This document shows, one piece after another, positions 26,644 to 35,981 of a stretch of DNA of 64,000 nucleotides (within the stretch, counting starts at the first letter, position 1; each line of letters opens with the position of its first letter). The position numbers and the translations under genes are program-made. Source of the stretch: Nostoc sp. TCL240-02 (GTDB lineage: Bacteria; Cyanobacteriota; Cyanobacteriia; Cyanobacteriales; Nostocaceae); contig NZ_CP040094.1 in the NCBI RefSeq assembly GCF_013343235.1, positions 4,464,501-4,528,500 on the forward strand, given 5' to 3'. Under the pieces are notes generated by a model. It was given only the letters and a program-made list of their open reading frames with translations. It had not been told where the DNA came from and made no database searches.

Positions 26644-27380
26644 GAGTAATAAGGAATTGGCGGAGTCCGACTTTTCCAGTTTTTCTGCAATATTAAAAGA
26701 CTGAAAAAAGATAAAAAGCTGCTACGGCAAGGCACTCAGCACATAGCAAGAATATCATACCTATGGCAAATTTCTTTGCATAAGTGAAATTTTTTTTGAT
26801 ACATTGCCCGTTAGAACACCGATTGATTAATCAAACACAAGACTGATAAACCCTGTTTTAACGTCTTTTATAATCAAACATTCCTTGTTGCAACCCAACG
26901 AAACCTAGTTTTCTCGTCATAATTCAGAATAGTGAATCGGTATTTTAGGCACCCAGAGCAAACTCATGTGTGACTCGTTCCTAAGCCACTCATTTGTCAT
27001 GAGAACCTGATGATCTCAATCATCTAGTCACATCAGTATTATTATTGAATTCTCAATTGTTGACCATGCAAGACATACACCCAAAAGCAATTTATATTAA
27101 GGGTTTACGCCTTACAAGCGTGCCATTCGGATTTGAGTATTTTCTCTTGGTAATGACTGAGTGAACAGATGATGAAAAGGTGATGCTGACGCTAAATAAT
27201 ATCCATCAATGTTAAATATATTGGCATAGTGTATGGTATACTTGCGAAAAATCAGCGAAATTTTCAAAACACCAACATGTCTGACAACAAAAATGGCAGA
27301 CACTAAATACCTTGCTATTGCCCTGGCAAGTTAAGTTTGTCATCTGCGGCTTTTTTTAATGGAGAGATACATACAACCTC
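26644..27380. repeat. Intergenic region holding the right arm of the inverted duplication (26990-27380)
   Basis: The divergent promoters of the permease operon and of the XRE/PBP regulator must lie here. Bases 26990-27380 mirror 17306-17715 as an imperfect inverted duplicate. The MITE-type end appears inverted (AAGCGTGCCATT, 27116-27127), facing the copy at 17579. The third GATCATCAGGTT motif is inverted at 27004-27015. Confidence 0.7.
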
Positions 27381-28610
27381 ATGAAACTGGACGTGAATCT
27401 TTGCAACAACCTGAAGTCAATTAGAACTCGCTTGGGCATGAGCCAGCAAGAATTGGCTAATATAGCTGGTGTCACCCGTCAGACTATTGGTGGTCTGGAA
27501 TCGGGACAATATGCTCCTTCAGTTACCGTTTCCCTGCGTTTAGCTAAAGTACTTGGCTGCACAGTTGAAGAGTTATTCTGGCTAGAGGAGGATTTACCTG
27601 AAATTGAGGCAATTGTTGCCGAATCAGCCCTTAACCAAGAGCGATCGCGAGTTAGTCTGGCGCGGGTTGGGGATCAATGGATAGCTTATCCCCTGGTTGG
27701 GAATGATGCTTTTCGCATCGAAATGATTCCATCTGATGGTGAGATGGTTGCAGTGAATCAGCAAACGGTTATTAGCGTCAGCGATCGCCCAGCGTTAGCG
27801 CAGCATCTTGTAGAGAGAAAAGAGCATCACTTAAAGGGTGAAGCAAAGAGCCAGAACGGTACAAATAAAGTCCTGGTTAGGCTACTGGATGATATCGACA
27901 AACTACAAAATACAGTTGTGATTGCTGGTTGTACACCTGTGCTTTCCCTTTTAGCAAAAGCAACTGAATGCTGGCATCCAAAACTGCGAATTCATTATCG
28001 TTTCGCCCACAGCAAGGCGGCATTACGTAGTCTGTGCCGAGGTGAAGTTCACATTGCAGGGATGCACTTATACGATCCCAAAACTGGGGAACATAACATT
28101 CCCTTTGTGCGGGAAGCTTCAACAGGTAAGAATTTCGTTTTGATTACCCTTGGAGTTTGGGAAGAAGGCTTGTTAGTCCCACCAGGAAACCCAATGGGAG
28201 TTAAAACAGTTTCCGACTTAGTAGAATTTGGAGCAACTATTGTTACCCAGCAAGTGGGTTCTGGTGGTCGGATGCTTTTAGAACGGAAACTTCAGGAAGA
28301 ACGAGTGCCATTCGAGACTGTGAAAGGATTTGACCATATCGCCTACAACCATCAGGATGTTGCCTTATCTGTAACGTCAGGAATCGCTGATGCAGGTATC
28401 AGTACGGCATCTATAGCTGCTGCCTTTGGGTTGGGATTTATCCCCCTACATCAAGCGCGATACGACTTAGTGATTCTCAAAGAATACTTGGAACAATCAC
28501 CAGTACAACAGTTTCTCAATACCTTGGGACATCGGCTAGTGCGATCGCAATTAGAGGTTCTCGGTGGCTATGACATCAGCAAAATTGGGGAAGTCGTAGC
28601 AAATATTTAA
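27381..28610 (+). CDS. XRE helix-turn-helix regulator with periplasmic-binding-like sensor domain
   Basis: A 409-residue regulator. Residues 8-65 are an XRE helix-turn-helix (LGMSQQELANIAGVTRQTIG, SVTVSLRLAKVLGCTVEELF). Residues about 165-400 form a binding-protein-like domain (PF12727 type): VVIAGCTPVLSLLA, HSKAALRSLCRGEVHIAGMH, LVPPGNPMGVKTVSDLVEFG, GSGGRMLLERKL, SGIADAGISTASIAAAFGLG. Such regulators are best known around molybdate or small-anion metabolism. Here the gene runs into a receptor operon, so it may sense a metal ligand. Its first codons and upstream DNA are duplicated, in decayed form, at 17076-17715. Confidence 0.82.
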   Translation: MKLDVNLCNNLKSIRTRLGMSQQELANIAGVTRQTIGGLESGQYAPSVTVSLRLAKVLGCTVEELFWLEEDLPEIEAIVAESALNQERSRVSLARVGDQWIAYPLVGNDAFRIEMIPSDGEMVAVNQQTVISVSDRPALAQHLVERKEHHLKGEAKSQNGTNKVLVRLLDDIDKLQNTVVIAGCTPVLSLLAKATECWHPKLRIHYRFAHSKAALRSLCRGEVHIAGMHLYDPKTGEHNIPFVREASTGKNFVLITLGVWEEGLLVPPGNPMGVKTVSDLVEFGATIVTQQVGSGGRMLLERKLQEERVPFETVKGFDHIAYNHQDVALSVTSGIADAGISTASIAAAFGLGFIPLHQARYDLVILKEYLEQSPVQQFLNTLGHRLVRSQLEVLGGYDISKIGEVVANI

Positions 28611-28621
28611 AGTCATTCATC

Positions 28622-28633
28622 AATGGCACGCTT
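28622..28633 (+). repeat. MITE-type end motif AATGGCACGCTT
   Basis: An isolated copy of the 12-base element end, 11 bases after the regulator stop. Together with the inverted copy at 27116-27127 it brackets the regulator gene. Confidence 0.45.
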
Positions 28634-28707
28634 AAAAAGCGGAAATACTTGTGTTCAAGCAGTTTGCTATCGCTTGCGTAATTCAATTGAGTGTGAGGGT
28701 TTGAGGA

Positions 28708-31362
28708 GTGTATTTACAAAAACAATTTAGCTTTTTTTGGCACAGTTTTGTGCTGTCTAGTTTTTGTTTAGCAATTACTATACCAGTTTTAGGTCAACAG
28801 CTTCCAAATACTAATAACGCTAGTGATCATAAATTATCATCGCAAAAAACTTTAACTACAGCAATACAACCAACGACAGAGATTCCTAGCCTCAACGAGT
28901 TGCAATTTGGTAAAAGCAGTGCCGTATATTTATTAAGGACACCCAAGAATCAGAACTCTATTTCTCAAATAAGTCAAGCAACAACCAATGTCGTGTCAGT
29001 TACAGATGTGAAGCTAAACACCACTGATAAAGGCATAGAGTTAATTTTAGTTACATCCAATTCTGAGCAGTTATCAGTTTCACCGAAAACTGAAGGTAAT
29101 TCCTACATAGTGAGTATACCCAATGCTCAGTTGCAATTAGCAAGTGGAAAGAGTTTTCAACTATCAAAGCCAGTAGCCGGAATTGCACTAATTACAGTAG
29201 CCAATGCAGACGCTAACACCGTACTAGTGACAGTAGTTGGGGAAACGGGTGCGCCTGTAGTGGATTTATTTGATAGTCAGAGTGAAGGTTTAGTGTTTGG
29301 GGTGACAAGTGCTGCATCCACGGCACAGCAGCCAACACCGGCACCAGAGAAGCAACCACCCATTGAGTTAAATGTGATTGGGGAGGCTGAAGGAAGTTAT
29401 AACGTTCCTGATGCGAGTACAGCCACAAAAATACCAACGCCAGTGCGTGATATTCCTCAATCAATTCAAGTAGTTCCCCGACAGAGTTGGGAAGCTCAAG
29501 GAGCCGCTAACGCTATTGATGCTTTAAGAAGCGTCGGTGTTATCCAGGCTTTCAATTCACCGAGTAATGGTGATGTTTTTACAATTAGGGGTTTTCAAAC
29601 GACCAATATTCTTCACAACGGTCTTAAAGACTATACAGCAGGAGCTACATCAGGTCAAACTCAACTCGCCAATATTGAAAAGATAGAGGTTTTGAGGGGG
29701 CCTGCCTCTGTCCTTTATGGTCAAGGTAATCCAGGTGGCACGATTAACTATGTTACTAAGCAGCCTCTGAGTGACCCTTACTTTGCTGCCAGTATGACTT
29801 TCGGTAGTTATAATTTGTATCAACCGACCGTAGATATTTCTGGGCCGATTAATTCTGACAAAACGCTCCTTTATCGTTTAAATCTTTCTTACTTCAATTC
29901 AGATAGCTTTGTTGACTTTTTTAACTCAAAGCGTTATCTACTTGCGCCCGTTATTAGTTGGCAAATAGATCCCAAGACAAAAGTGACTTTTGAAGCAGAG
30001 GTACGATACCAGGATCAGGGATACCACAGAACTGGGCTACCTGCTTTAGGAACTGTTTTGCCTAACCCAAATGGAAAAATTCCGCTTAATCGGAACACAT
30101 TGGATGTAGGTGCCAAAAACGATCGCAGCTCTGTTCTGTTGGGCTATAACTTTGAACATCGCTTTAATGATAATTGGTCATTGGTGAATGCTTTTAAGGT
30201 TAGGTTTGTCGGCTTTATCACAAATAGTGCCAATTCTGTCGCTCTACAACCCGATGGTCGGACTCTGAGACGCTCAAGGCAAACCGATCTAGGACCAGGT
30301 GTAGATAATGAGTATGCTGTAGACACCCATTTTATAGGTAAATTTAAAACTGGCAGTCTTCAGCATGAATTAGTCGCAGGCTTTGATTTGTACAGAGAAC
30401 TCAATATCTTCAATCGGACTATGAGTGCTATTGGTTCTATTGACCTATTTAACCCCGTCTATGGTCAGCCCATTGGTGCTGTTACTTCTAGACTTAATCG
30501 AAAAACTACAAACGATCAGATCGGTCTTTACATTCAAGATTTAGTAACCCTTGCTCCTAACTTGAAGTTGGTCTTCGGTGGACGAGCAGATTTTGTCGAG
30601 AATAAAGTTACTAACTTTTTAAATTCAAGTCTCAATAATAGTCAACCCGATCAGGCATTTAGTCCTCGTGTAGGTCTTGTCTATCAGCCAATCCAACCCA
30701 TCTCACTCTATGCCAGCTACAGTCAATCCTTCTCTCAAAATCTTGGAGCTACTTTTGGGGGTAGTTTATTTAAACCCAGTACTGGCACTCAATATGAAGT
30801 GGGAGTTAAGGGTGATTTCCTCAGTGGTAGGCTATCTTCAACCCTTGCTTTGTATCAACTGACTTTATCCAATGTTTTGACCCCTGATCCGAATAATCTC
30901 ACATTTAATGTCCAAACGGGAGAGCAACGTAGCCGAGGTATTGAACTCAATGTTACGGGGGAGATATTGCCAGGTTGGAATGTGATTGCCTCCTATGCTT
31001 ACACAGATGCCCAGGTGACAAAGGACAATGTATATGCTATTGGCAATCGACTGCCGAATGTCCCTTTCAATAGCGCGAGTTTATGGACTACTTATACTTT
31101 TTCCCAGAGTAACCTGCAAGGATTAGGGTTTGGCTTGGGTTTGTTTTATGTCGGCGAACGGCAAGGAGATTTGAACAACGCATTTAGTGTACCCAGTTAT
31201 GTACGTACTGATGCAGCTGTGTACTACCAGAAAGGCCACCTTGGACTCGCGCTCAACTTCAAGAATCTGTTCAATGTTCAGTACTTCACTCCTAGAGATA
31301 TCAACTTTGTTTATCCTGAAGATCCATTTACGGTGCAGGGGACGGTGAGTTGGAAGTTTTGA
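28708..31362 (+). CDS. TonB-dependent ferri-siderophore receptor with AMIN domain (copy 2)
   Basis: An 884-residue receptor beginning at GTG, with a signal peptide (FVLSSFCLAITIPVLGQQ), an AMIN domain (VVSVTDVKLNTTDKGIELIL), a Pro-rich linker, a plug (TPVRDIPQSIQVVPRQ, FTIRGFQTTNILHNG, IEVLRGPASVLYGQGNPGG) and a barrel closing with TVQGTVSWKF. It is clearly a paralogue of the receptor at 19643, with strongest identity in the AMIN domain and in the last third (QTGEQRSRGIELNVTGEILP). The plug loops differ, so the two may bind different ligands. Followed by its own lipoprotein gene. Confidence 0.9.
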   Translation: MYLQKQFSFFWHSFVLSSFCLAITIPVLGQQLPNTNNASDHKLSSQKTLTTAIQPTTEIPSLNELQFGKSSAVYLLRTPKNQNSISQISQATTNVVSVTDVKLNTTDKGIELILVTSNSEQLSVSPKTEGNSYIVSIPNAQLQLASGKSFQLSKPVAGIALITVANADANTVLVTVVGETGAPVVDLFDSQSEGLVFGVTSAASTAQQPTPAPEKQPPIELNVIGEAEGSYNVPDASTATKIPTPVRDIPQSIQVVPRQSWEAQGAANAIDALRSVGVIQAFNSPSNGDVFTIRGFQTTNILHNGLKDYTAGATSGQTQLANIEKIEVLRGPASVLYGQGNPGGTINYVTKQPLSDPYFAASMTFGSYNLYQPTVDISGPINSDKTLLYRLNLSYFNSDSFVDFFNSKRYLLAPVISWQIDPKTKVTFEAEVRYQDQGYHRTGLPALGTVLPNPNGKIPLNRNTLDVGAKNDRSSVLLGYNFEHRFNDNWSLVNAFKVRFVGFITNSANSVALQPDGRTLRRSRQTDLGPGVDNEYAVDTHFIGKFKTGSLQHELVAGFDLYRELNIFNRTMSAIGSIDLFNPVYGQPIGAVTSRLNRKTTNDQIGLYIQDLVTLAPNLKLVFGGRADFVENKVTNFLNSSLNNSQPDQAFSPRVGLVYQPIQPISLYASYSQSFSQNLGATFGGSLFKPSTGTQYEVGVKGDFLSGRLSSTLALYQLTLSNVLTPDPNNLTFNVQTGEQRSRGIELNVTGEILPGWNVIASYAYTDAQVTKDNVYAIGNRLPNVPFNSASLWTTYTFSQSNLQGLGFGLGLFYVGERQGDLNNAFSVPSYVRTDAAVYYQKGHLGLALNFKNLFNVQYFTPRDINFVYPEDPFTVQGTVSWKF

Positions 31363-31514
31363 GGAAAGAAGCTCTATGGCAAAGGAAGTTGAACTCAAAG
31401 AAACACATTTTTAAGTTTAGTTTTTTCTTCTGTACAGATATAAGTGCGATCGCTTTCGTCAAAGCTAATGCACAATCAATCTACTACAAGCTCTATCTTG
31501 TTCACTTTGTCAAT

Positions 31515-32534
31515 ATGCCTAAGCTTAAATTATACTCGATTGTGCTGCTCATACTCCTGGTAGTTTCTGCTTGCAGCTTCTTGAATCCCCAACTACCAAA
31601 GCGCGACATCAGCCTCGTTTCCTCAAGACAAAAATCACCTGTAGAAGTCCATTTAGTCCAACACGCAATGGGTCAAACCCTTGTTCCCATGTATCCTCAA
31701 CGAGTCGTCGTCATCCAACGATGGCTCGTACAAATACCTATAGCTCTAGGGGTCAAGCTGGTGGGCGCTCCAGGTTTGGCTCTAACCCTCCAAGGGCTAG
31801 GGTTAGATAATCAGCAGCTTGGTATTGAAGACATTGGCGCGGCTTTTGCGCCGACGAACCTAGAGAAGATTATGACTCTTAAACCAGACTTAATCTTAGG
31901 CACGGTTGATGAAAACCGGGATAACTACACTTTATTGTCCCATATTGCACCCACTGTTTTGGTTAAGATGCCAAACAGTGGCGACTGGAAAGAGTCGTTT
32001 ATGCCGACAGCAAACGCTCTGGGTCAAACTGAAGCAGCAAAACGTGTCATCGACAAATACAACGCACGCATAGCCGAGTTTAAAGAAAAAATGGGTTCCC
32101 GACTCAAAAAGACTCAAGTTTCCGTTGTGCGCCTCGCGCCAAAGTTAATTCACGCGACAACCAAGAGTTCATTCTCTGGAGTGATTTTAGAGGATGCTGG
32201 TCTAATCCGTCCTCCTTCCCAAAATCTGGATGCAAAAGGAACTAAAAAGAAAGAGGGTAGTCCTGTTGGCTACAGTGTATTTCCAGAGGTACTCAGCCAG
32301 ATAGATGGAGATGTCCTATTTCTCTTGCGCTATGGCTTCAAAGATGCGTCAGAGTCTAAAACAGCTCTCCGTCAACTAATGGCAGAACCTTTGTGGTCAA
32401 AGCTGAATGTTGTTAGGCACGGGAAAATTCATATAGTGGATGAATTTTGTTGGCTCGCTGGCAGCTATCTATCAGCCAATCGAGTTCTTGATGATTTATT
32501 CACCTACTTAGTAAAAGAGGCTCAAAGAATTTAA
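31515..32534 (+). CDS. fecB-like: Iron-siderophore substrate-binding lipoprotein (copy 2)
   Basis: About 339 residues from the ATG at 31515 (MPKLKLYSIVLLILLVVSAC). The lipobox cysteine follows VVSA. The frame is open back to 31350 but that part lacks protein-like features. The mature chain has VEVHLVQHAMGQTLVPMYPQ, EKIMTLKPDLILG, LLSHIAPTVLVKM and LNVVRHGKIHIVDEFCW. Same family as 22294-23304 and in the same position behind a receptor, indicating duplication of a receptor-lipoprotein cassette. Confidence 0.86.
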   Translation: MPKLKLYSIVLLILLVVSACSFLNPQLPKRDISLVSSRQKSPVEVHLVQHAMGQTLVPMYPQRVVVIQRWLVQIPIALGVKLVGAPGLALTLQGLGLDNQQLGIEDIGAAFAPTNLEKIMTLKPDLILGTVDENRDNYTLLSHIAPTVLVKMPNSGDWKESFMPTANALGQTEAAKRVIDKYNARIAEFKEKMGSRLKKTQVSVVRLAPKLIHATTKSSFSGVILEDAGLIRPPSQNLDAKGTKKKEGSPVGYSVFPEVLSQIDGDVLFLLRYGFKDASESKTALRQLMAEPLWSKLNVVRHGKIHIVDEFCWLAGSYLSANRVLDDLFTYLVKEAQRI

Positions 32535-32566
32535 TATTCTCACTCATTTTTATAATATTGCCTCCC

Positions 32567-33136
32567 ATGATTTATTCTCCAAATGCTGTCTATCAATCAG
32601 CATTAGAAACAAGTAAAACTACCAGGCTATTTGTGCGTCATGAAATCATTCCCACACGCAATGATATCCTGTGGCATATCGAAAAAGGTATAGTGCGGAA
32701 CCTGACTTTTACTGAAGACGGAACACTAATTACTTTGGGTTATTGGAGTTCTGGAGATTTAGTTGGTTATCCTTTGTCGAGCGTCAACCCATACCAAATT
32801 CAATGTCTCACAAATGTAGAAACAAGTGTCTTACCGCCTCAGCTTTGGCATCAAGATATAGATGCTTTTGTGTCCCATATTCAGGAAGTTGAAAAACTTT
32901 TAACCATTGTTCATACTAAACCTATTAGCTTACGATTATGGCAGTTTTTAGTATGGTTAAGCAAAAAGTTTGGTCGTGATGTAGAACAGGGAAAACTTAT
33001 TGAATTTTATACCACACATCAGGAAATAGCTGAAACTTTGAATATGTCAAGAGTTACTGTCACACGTACATTACAACAGTTCGAGACAGAAGGAATATTG
33101 TTCCGTTACAAACGCCGATTGATTCTAAAACTGTAA
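32567..33136 (+). CDS. Crp/Fnr-family transcriptional regulator
   Basis: A 189-residue protein from the ATG at 32567. The N-terminal half is a cyclic-nucleotide-binding-like beta roll (LWHIEKGIVRNLTFTEDGTL, then ITLGYWSSGDLVGYP). The C-terminus is a winged helix (THQEIAETLNMSRVTVTRTL, QQFETEGILFRYKRRLIL). The phosphate-binding cassette arginine of true cAMP receptors is not evident, so the signal is unknown. It is the last gene of the second receptor operon, only about 30 bases after the lipoprotein, and is probably co-transcribed. It resembles regulators that end cyanobacterial siderophore-uptake operons. Confidence 0.8.
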   Translation: MIYSPNAVYQSALETSKTTRLFVRHEIIPTRNDILWHIEKGIVRNLTFTEDGTLITLGYWSSGDLVGYPLSSVNPYQIQCLTNVETSVLPPQLWHQDIDAFVSHIQEVEKLLTIVHTKPISLRLWQFLVWLSKKFGRDVEQGKLIEFYTTHQEIAETLNMSRVTVTRTLQQFETEGILFRYKRRLILKL

Positions 33137-33793
33137 AATCAAGCATCTATCGGATCTTGATAGCTATATTTCTCCTAGTATTAGCGATTTGAGCGGGAAT
33201 CATTCAACTGTAAACTTTATCGGAGGACGGCAACAACCTAAATCTTTGATCCGAGTAGCGTGCATCTCCAGAATTACGGTATTTGCTACTAACAGTATGA
33301 ACGCAAATATGAATGAAAATCTTTATCTGGCTCTAGCTAGATTTACACTAATTTGGCAAATGGCCATTTAATTCTTCGAGTTCCAATAGCTGATATCAAG
33401 AAATATTCTTCAAGGCTTTGTATTCTTAGAATAAAAATTCTTTGAGTTCCTTGACTTTAAAAGTCTAACAAGAACTGTAATTAATAATAGTAAAATTGAT
33501 AACAATAGTATGAATTAATATTGAAATACCAAGCATAAAAATAGTTATTGGTAGACAGCTTTGTCTAGATTAAAAGCCATTATTATCCTGAGGAAATAAG
33601 ATATTCAATCATGTAAATAGACAGACTATCTTAACTATATATGAGGAGATTAATTATTTAAATTCTATTTCTTCAAGCAGATTTTTCAGTGAGTCAGTTA
33701 ATTCAACTGACATTATCCCTCTTCTATCACTCTTGGGTTTCTATTGAATGGTCAATTCGATTTGACTTTCGGTAATCTTGGAAACACTGCGTT
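33137..33793. other. AT-rich non-coding region
   Basis: No supported gene; a 60-codon frame at 33189 has no protein-like features. The last part (about 33744-33815) reads LNGQFDLTFGNLGNTAFSSS in one frame without a start, possibly the end of another decayed gene. Confidence 0.4.
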
Positions 33794-34024
33794 CAGCAGC
33801 AGTGGCTACCAGGAATGAGCCAGTCTAATCGGCGAACGGTGCTTAACTTCACTATTAATCGTTCAGGTGAAGTTAACAATCTCAATATTGTACAAACCTC
33901 TGGATTTCGTGTGACTGATGAAATAGCAATGAATGCGATACAGTGATCTGCACCTTTTGCATTTTTCCCACAGGATATCGCAAGAACTACATTGATATTG
34001 AATTTACATTTGATTAATTTCTGA
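33794..34024 (+). pseudogene. Relic of a TonB C-terminal domain
   Basis: One frame reads WLPGMSQSNRRTVLNFTINR, SGEVNNLNIVQTSGFRVTDE, IAMNAIQ, then TGA at 33944-33946, then SAPFAFFPQDIARTTLILNL. This is the TonB C-terminal fold (f.I..sGev.n..i..sSGf...De.A..Ai..a.PF.pfP) with an internal stop and no upstream gene. It suggests that a TonB energy transducer once accompanied the two receptors. Confidence 0.7.
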
Positions 34025-34149
34025 ATCACACCAAAAGTGTGTCAGCATTGTAATTAGTTCACTTTGTTATGAATAAATGAATTGAGCTAAACGATCGCAT
34101 TGCTTCCCTGCGGGCGATCGCTTTAACTTTTCCTTGGTGTAACCTTATG

Positions 34150-34186
34150 GTTGACACCAGTATATTAATAATATTATCATGTCAAC
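34150..34186. promoter_or_regulatory. Palindromic operator-like site at the XRE start
   Basis: GTTGACA (34150-34156) and TGTCAAC (34180-34186) are perfect inverted arms around an AT-rich core containing TATTAATAATATTA. It lies 35 bases upstream of the preferred start at 34221, or over the alternative ATG at 34179. Confidence 0.45.
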
Positions 34187-34220
34187 TGGCAAGCGCAGTG
34201 AAAATAAAATTAAAGTAAAA

Positions 34221-34511
34221 ATGAATATTACAGTAGATGTAACACCCATCGCTGCGTTTAGGTGGAATGAAGAAAATGCCCAAAAACTCAGGGAGCTAAG
34301 AGACAAAGCTGGATATAGTAGACAAAAGCTATCTGATGCTGTGGGAGTTTCTGTGGCTTATATTCAGCAGTTAGAGACTCCTCACGTCTTTATTAACAAA
34401 CCAAAAAAACCAACTCAGATGACTGTTAGTACAGAAATTCTAGAGAAACTTTGTGCTGCTTTAGATGGGGATATCACTTCACTTATTTGGAACATAGATT
34501 ACAACGGTTAA
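34221..34511 (+). CDS. XRE-like helix-turn-helix regulator
   Basis: A 96-residue protein from the ATG at 34221 (MNITVDVTPIAAFRWNEENA), chosen by comparison with the XRE protein at 9455-9736; an ATG at 34179 would add 14 basic residues. Helix-turn-helix: LRELRDKAGYSRQKLSDAVG, VSVAYIQQLE, then a cluster of lysines and prolines and an LEKLCAALDGDITSL helix. The same order of elements is seen in the other copy. A palindrome immediately upstream suggests self-repression. Confidence 0.68.
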   Translation: MNITVDVTPIAAFRWNEENAQKLRELRDKAGYSRQKLSDAVGVSVAYIQQLETPHVFINKPKKPTQMTVSTEILEKLCAALDGDITSLIWNIDYNG

Positions 34512-34784
34512 GAGAAATATCTACTACGCCTACCAGTAGAAACTACTTGACAACCACTGGTGAGCGTAGTAATGTAGTAATCATAAGAGAGGAGACGAGC
34601 GCGATGCCTCTTTTGAAAAACAAAGAAGCGCTCAACCCCAAACCCAGATTTGCTCAACACAAAACATAGATTTGAGAAACAAGAACCCCCCGTCGCATAG
34701 CACAAGGTACGCCAGGTAAAGTCGGCTGGGGGAGATACTCAAGATCACTCAATAAATCCACTCATACTTGTACAGAGGGCAACC

Positions 34785-34898
34785 GCTTAACAAAGTCGCA
34801 AGTTGCAAGTGAAGAACTCTCAAACGGTTCAGCTTAAGTCCCTGGCTTCTATCAAGCCGCAAGTATGTTAGGCGAGGTATAAATCCCCGTTACAAAAC
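34785..34898 (+). repeat. Structured repeat, copy A (plus orientation)
   Basis: Ends in TAAATCCCCGTTACAAAAC (34880-34898), perfectly inverted at 37002-37020. Upstream it shares CCGCTTAACAAAGT and a hairpin GGCTTCTATCAAGCC with copy B, though the hairpin sequence differs. It lies in a non-coding region of about 590 bases (34512-35105) that otherwise shows only one very short frame (34604-34669, MPLLKNKEALNPKPRF). Confidence 0.5.
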
Positions 34899-35040
34899 TT
34901 ACTTGCGACTTGAGTTTAATACCTTCTCTAGAGCCTTGTGCCGTGAATTCTTGCTAGAAAATAACTGAAATTCAGAAATATGAGGCTACGCCAAATCTTT
35001 TTGAGAGCGTTGCTAAACCACAACGTTGTTCACGCAAAAC

Positions 35041-35083
35041 AAAAGGCGATCGCAGACTTAGCAGGTACGGCGATCGCTTTTTT
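35041..35083 (+). terminator. HIP1-based terminator-like hairpin
   Basis: Two GCGATCGC palindromes, with AAAA before the first and TTTTTT after the second, can pair into a strong stem-loop followed by a T-run. It would stop plus-strand transcripts before the gene at 35106. Confidence 0.5.
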
Positions 35084-35105
35084 ACCCATATAAGAGGTAT
35101 TTCTA

Positions 35106-35903
35106 ATGATTACACAAGTTTCAGCCCCTACGCCAACAAAAGATCCGCTAACCACACGCGATCGCCAAATCATTGCAACCATCGTTAATCAGTCGGACTA
35201 TTCAAAAGAGTGCCAGCCCAAAGATGTAGTAACTATCTGGATCAACAATGATGATATCGTCTGGGTAAAAATGATCCACGGCTATGCTCGATATCACAAA
35301 CAGTCATTCAAACGCGCTGTTGCAGAGATTAAAACAAGCCTTTCTGCTCCAATAGAGCGCAATCAAAAGGAAGATGAGGAATTAAAACAAGCTGCTGACA
35401 AAATTGGCTTGTTGGGTGAATGTGACTGGTTATCGTTAAGTATCCAAACCCATCCTTACAAAGTAATCGGTTATGCCGGCTGCTACACCTCACAAAAGCC
35501 TCGATTATTTTCCACGCCTGCTGAATGGGACTTCACACCACTCAAATGGAATATGCCTGCTGCCATCTGCCCAGATTGTGATGGTCACGGCTGCGGTAAC
35601 TGTGGGTATCGTGGTACTCGTGCAGAAAACTTGTGTACGCCAGTAAACAGCTACCGACTGACCTATGTAGGCAAGACTGACCTTCAGACGGCTCACAATG
35701 TATATCTGGATGGTAAGTTTTTGGGGATACTTTTCAAGGTCAGAAACGCTGATGAAGTCTGGGAAAACGACACCAAGACTTACTATTGGCGGTGTGGGGA
35801 TGGAGTACGGTATTGGAGTGTAAAAGAGGCTGTAGAGGCGCTGTCTAGAGTGACGACTCCGGTTGAAGTGCCTCTTTTGAGTCGGGAGTTGGTAGCGGCG
35901 TAA
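35106..35903 (+). CDS. Hypothetical protein with a CxxC zinc-finger-like insert
   Basis: A 265-residue protein of unknown family. The centre holds ICPDCDGHGCGNCGYRGTR, two CxxC pairs with glycine spacing like one repeat of a DnaJ zinc finger. The C-terminal 90 residues include KTYYWRCGDGVRYWSVKEAV. The start MITQVSAPTPTKDPL is of a type common in accessory genes of Nostocales. No catalytic motif was recognised. First gene of a plus-strand run of accessory genes. Confidence 0.6.
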   Translation: MITQVSAPTPTKDPLTTRDRQIIATIVNQSDYSKECQPKDVVTIWINNDDIVWVKMIHGYARYHKQSFKRAVAEIKTSLSAPIERNQKEDEELKQAADKIGLLGECDWLSLSIQTHPYKVIGYAGCYTSQKPRLFSTPAEWDFTPLKWNMPAAICPDCDGHGCGNCGYRGTRAENLCTPVNSYRLTYVGKTDLQTAHNVYLDGKFLGILFKVRNADEVWENDTKTYYWRCGDGVRYWSVKEAVEALSRVTTPVEVPLLSRELVAA

Positions 35904-35981
35904 GTGAAATGGTGGGTTTTAATACCCACCATGCAACCATAACCAATCTTTGTAAAATAAAATACAGTTCGCCCTTACAAA

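Noticed and set aside
31350..31514. Upstream extension of lipoprotein 2
   Set aside because: A lipoprotein signal begins at ATG 31515; the 55 residues before it read as translated spacer.
33189..33371. 60-codon plus-strand frame after the Crp-type gene
   Set aside because: No ribosome-binding site, no family resemblance, AT-rich decayed surroundings.
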